Below, piece after piece: positions 63,001-64,000 of a stretch of DNA of 64,000 nucleotides. Source of the DNA: Glebionis coronaria (Eukaryota > Streptophyta > Magnoliopsida > Asterales > Asteraceae). The translations under genes and the position numbers were made by a program. The notes below the pieces were generated by a model, which saw nothing but the letters and a program-made list of their open reading frames with translations, ran no database searches and was not told the origin of the DNA. The stretch is taken from NCBI GenBank assembly GCA_025667525.1, contig CM046881.1:499865627-499929626 (forward strand), written 5' to 3'. Positions within the stretch are counted from its first letter, which is position 1. Each line of letters begins with the position of its first letter.

Positions 63001-64000
63001 TGTTGAATCTGTGGATAATGTGGTAGATAGTACTTGTCACAAATCTGACGCTGAATTTTTAAAGCTTCAAGATTCATATTCTTCGCTTTCAAAACGTTTT
63101 GATGAGATTCAAAAACATTGTATTTCGCTTGAATGCAAGCAACAATTTATTCAAGAAATCTTTGAAACGTCATTCGAAAGTGTTAATATCGATGATGCAA
63201 ATTTTGAAAAGAATTTTCGATTGAATTTACAATCATAACAACGTCAGCCAAGTGACAAAGTTGCTAACTCTTTGCCGATAGAAATAGAGAAATCTAAGGA
63301 GCTTAACTGTGTGAACGTACTTGAGGCCGCTGAGAATTTTAGACTTGATCTAAATAATCGAGTTTCCAAGATTTTGTCCAAAGTTGATAACTTAAAACAG
63401 AAAAATACACGACTCTTCGATTCAATACAGCCCGCATGTGTTGATACCACTGCACAGAATCAATCATTGATTGAACAATTGAATCGAAAGTCGGTGGAAA
63501 TATCTGATTTAACGGAACAAATTTGTGATAAAAATCTGGTCTTGGCTGAGTTAAAGGAAACACTTTGTACTCTAAAAGGTAAGAATGTTGTGGATAACGC
63601 AGCCACTATCTCAGCTTCATCCTCTAGTGCAATCAAAAGGAACCTAATAGCCGTCACACCACTTAACAAGGGCCCTAGGACTAAACCTTCTCAAACATTG
63701 GTCACTAAAGATAAGGCGGAATCAAAACCAGCTTCTAATATTCCCATGTTGCCTTCTACAGGAGTAAGCACCACTACTAAGGCTCAAAGATCTAAGCTTA
63801 AGAGAAACAAGAAGAATGATAGGATCTTGCCCCCATCTAGTAGTCAAGTGAAGAAGAAAGTAGAAGCCCATCCTAGGAATGTTATTTCTGTTTTGAATAA
63901 AAAGAATCATGTAGCTAAACCTAAAGGCTCTGCGGTTGTGCAGCGTTCTAAGCCTACTGTGAATTCAAATTTGAAATGTTGGAATTGCAATGAATGTATG
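60053..64000 (+). pseudogene. gag: Gag of element D with very long coiled-coil extension (partial)
   Basis: ATG at 60053. The first 722 codons are open: an N-terminal Copia Gag domain (residues 1-230, with ELWDRI, YDTFDKF and LNDYYLRF), a Gln/Pro-rich linker (about 240-340), a CCHC knuckle CYNCRGQGHMAREC at residues 429-442, then ELAFLADPG, an acidic stretch and a heptad-like K/E/L-rich end. Stops at 62219 (TAA), 62234 (TGA) and 63236 (TAA) interrupt the same frame, which otherwise stays open to the window end. The added 600 or so residues are helical and coiled-coil-like, then K/S/P-rich, ending CWNCNECM at the edge. Protease has not been reached at 64000, so the region between knuckle and protease exceeds 850 codons. 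I recall similar long forms in Asteraceae Copia polyproteins. This copy is inactive. Confidence 0.8.

Larger units (their letters stand above)
58970..64000 (+). mobile_element. Element D: Ty1/Copia element, 5' part
   Basis: A 320-bp LTR, initiator-Met primer site, long leader with an ATTCCG/ATTCAG array, and a Gag frame. It sits in the C 3' LTR between tattaaaaa and the continuation seen at 50609. Protease, integrase, RT and the 3' LTR would lie past the window end. Copia affiliation rests on the Gag type (N-terminal UBN2-like domain, single CCHC knuckle) and on the short LTR with a TGGTATCAAGAGCC primer site. Confidence 0.85.

Overview
The window looks like plant nuclear heterochromatin built almost entirely from nested LTR retrotransposons. 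The Gag proteins (Athila/Tat-type, Tekay-type and Copia-type) resemble families I associate with Asteraceae, probably Anthemideae such as Tanacetum, Artemisia or Chrysanthemum. That assignment is inference from recalled family resemblance, not a database result. I see no RNA gene and no clearly identifiable host gene.

Layout. (1) 1-1402 is the downstream part of an LTR related to element E. (2) 1403-5927 is AT-rich and mostly unassigned, with one 200-residue open frame and an antisense 115-residue frame with a membrane segment. (3) Element E (from 5928) is an Athila/Tat-branch Ty3 element with a 1,829-bp 5' LTR, a tRNA-Asp-type primer site, a broken gag-protease frame and no reverse transcriptase or integrase. 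Its 3' LTR is cut at 13810. (4) Element A (minus strand, 13811-25904) sits in that 3' LTR. It has 3.3-kb LTRs and a decayed pol. (5) 22825-37862 is a three-copy tandem repeat of about 5.0 kb. Each unit joins four retroelement pieces: an A-type LTR piece, a Tat-like 3' end, the start of an element C LTR, and the 3' internal end of a B-type element. (6) Element B (plus strand, 37939-50398) is of the A family, has two LTRs of 3,457 bp each, and lies inside the 5' LTR of element C. (7) Element C (to 58969) is a Tekay/Del-type chromovirus with recognisable gag, protease, RT, RNase H, integrase and chromodomain, broken by several stops. (8) Element D (from 58970) is a Copia element inserted in the 3' LTR of C. 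It has a 320-bp LTR and a very long Gag, and it runs off the window end.

Nesting order, inferred: E was entered by A; a Tat-like element was entered by C; C was entered by a B-type element and, separately, by D. A deletion joined A to the Tat-like piece, and a tandem triplication followed. The missing halves of E and C would lie beyond 64000.

Main points of interest: two well-phased candidate spliceosomal introns, plus a weaker third, in the gag of C; lesions shared by A and B that imply trans-mobilisation of a dead element; the microhomology-bounded triplication; ATTCCG-type arrays in the 5' leaders of unrelated elements; and an RT-less gag-protease element with an acidic, membrane-ending C-terminus.
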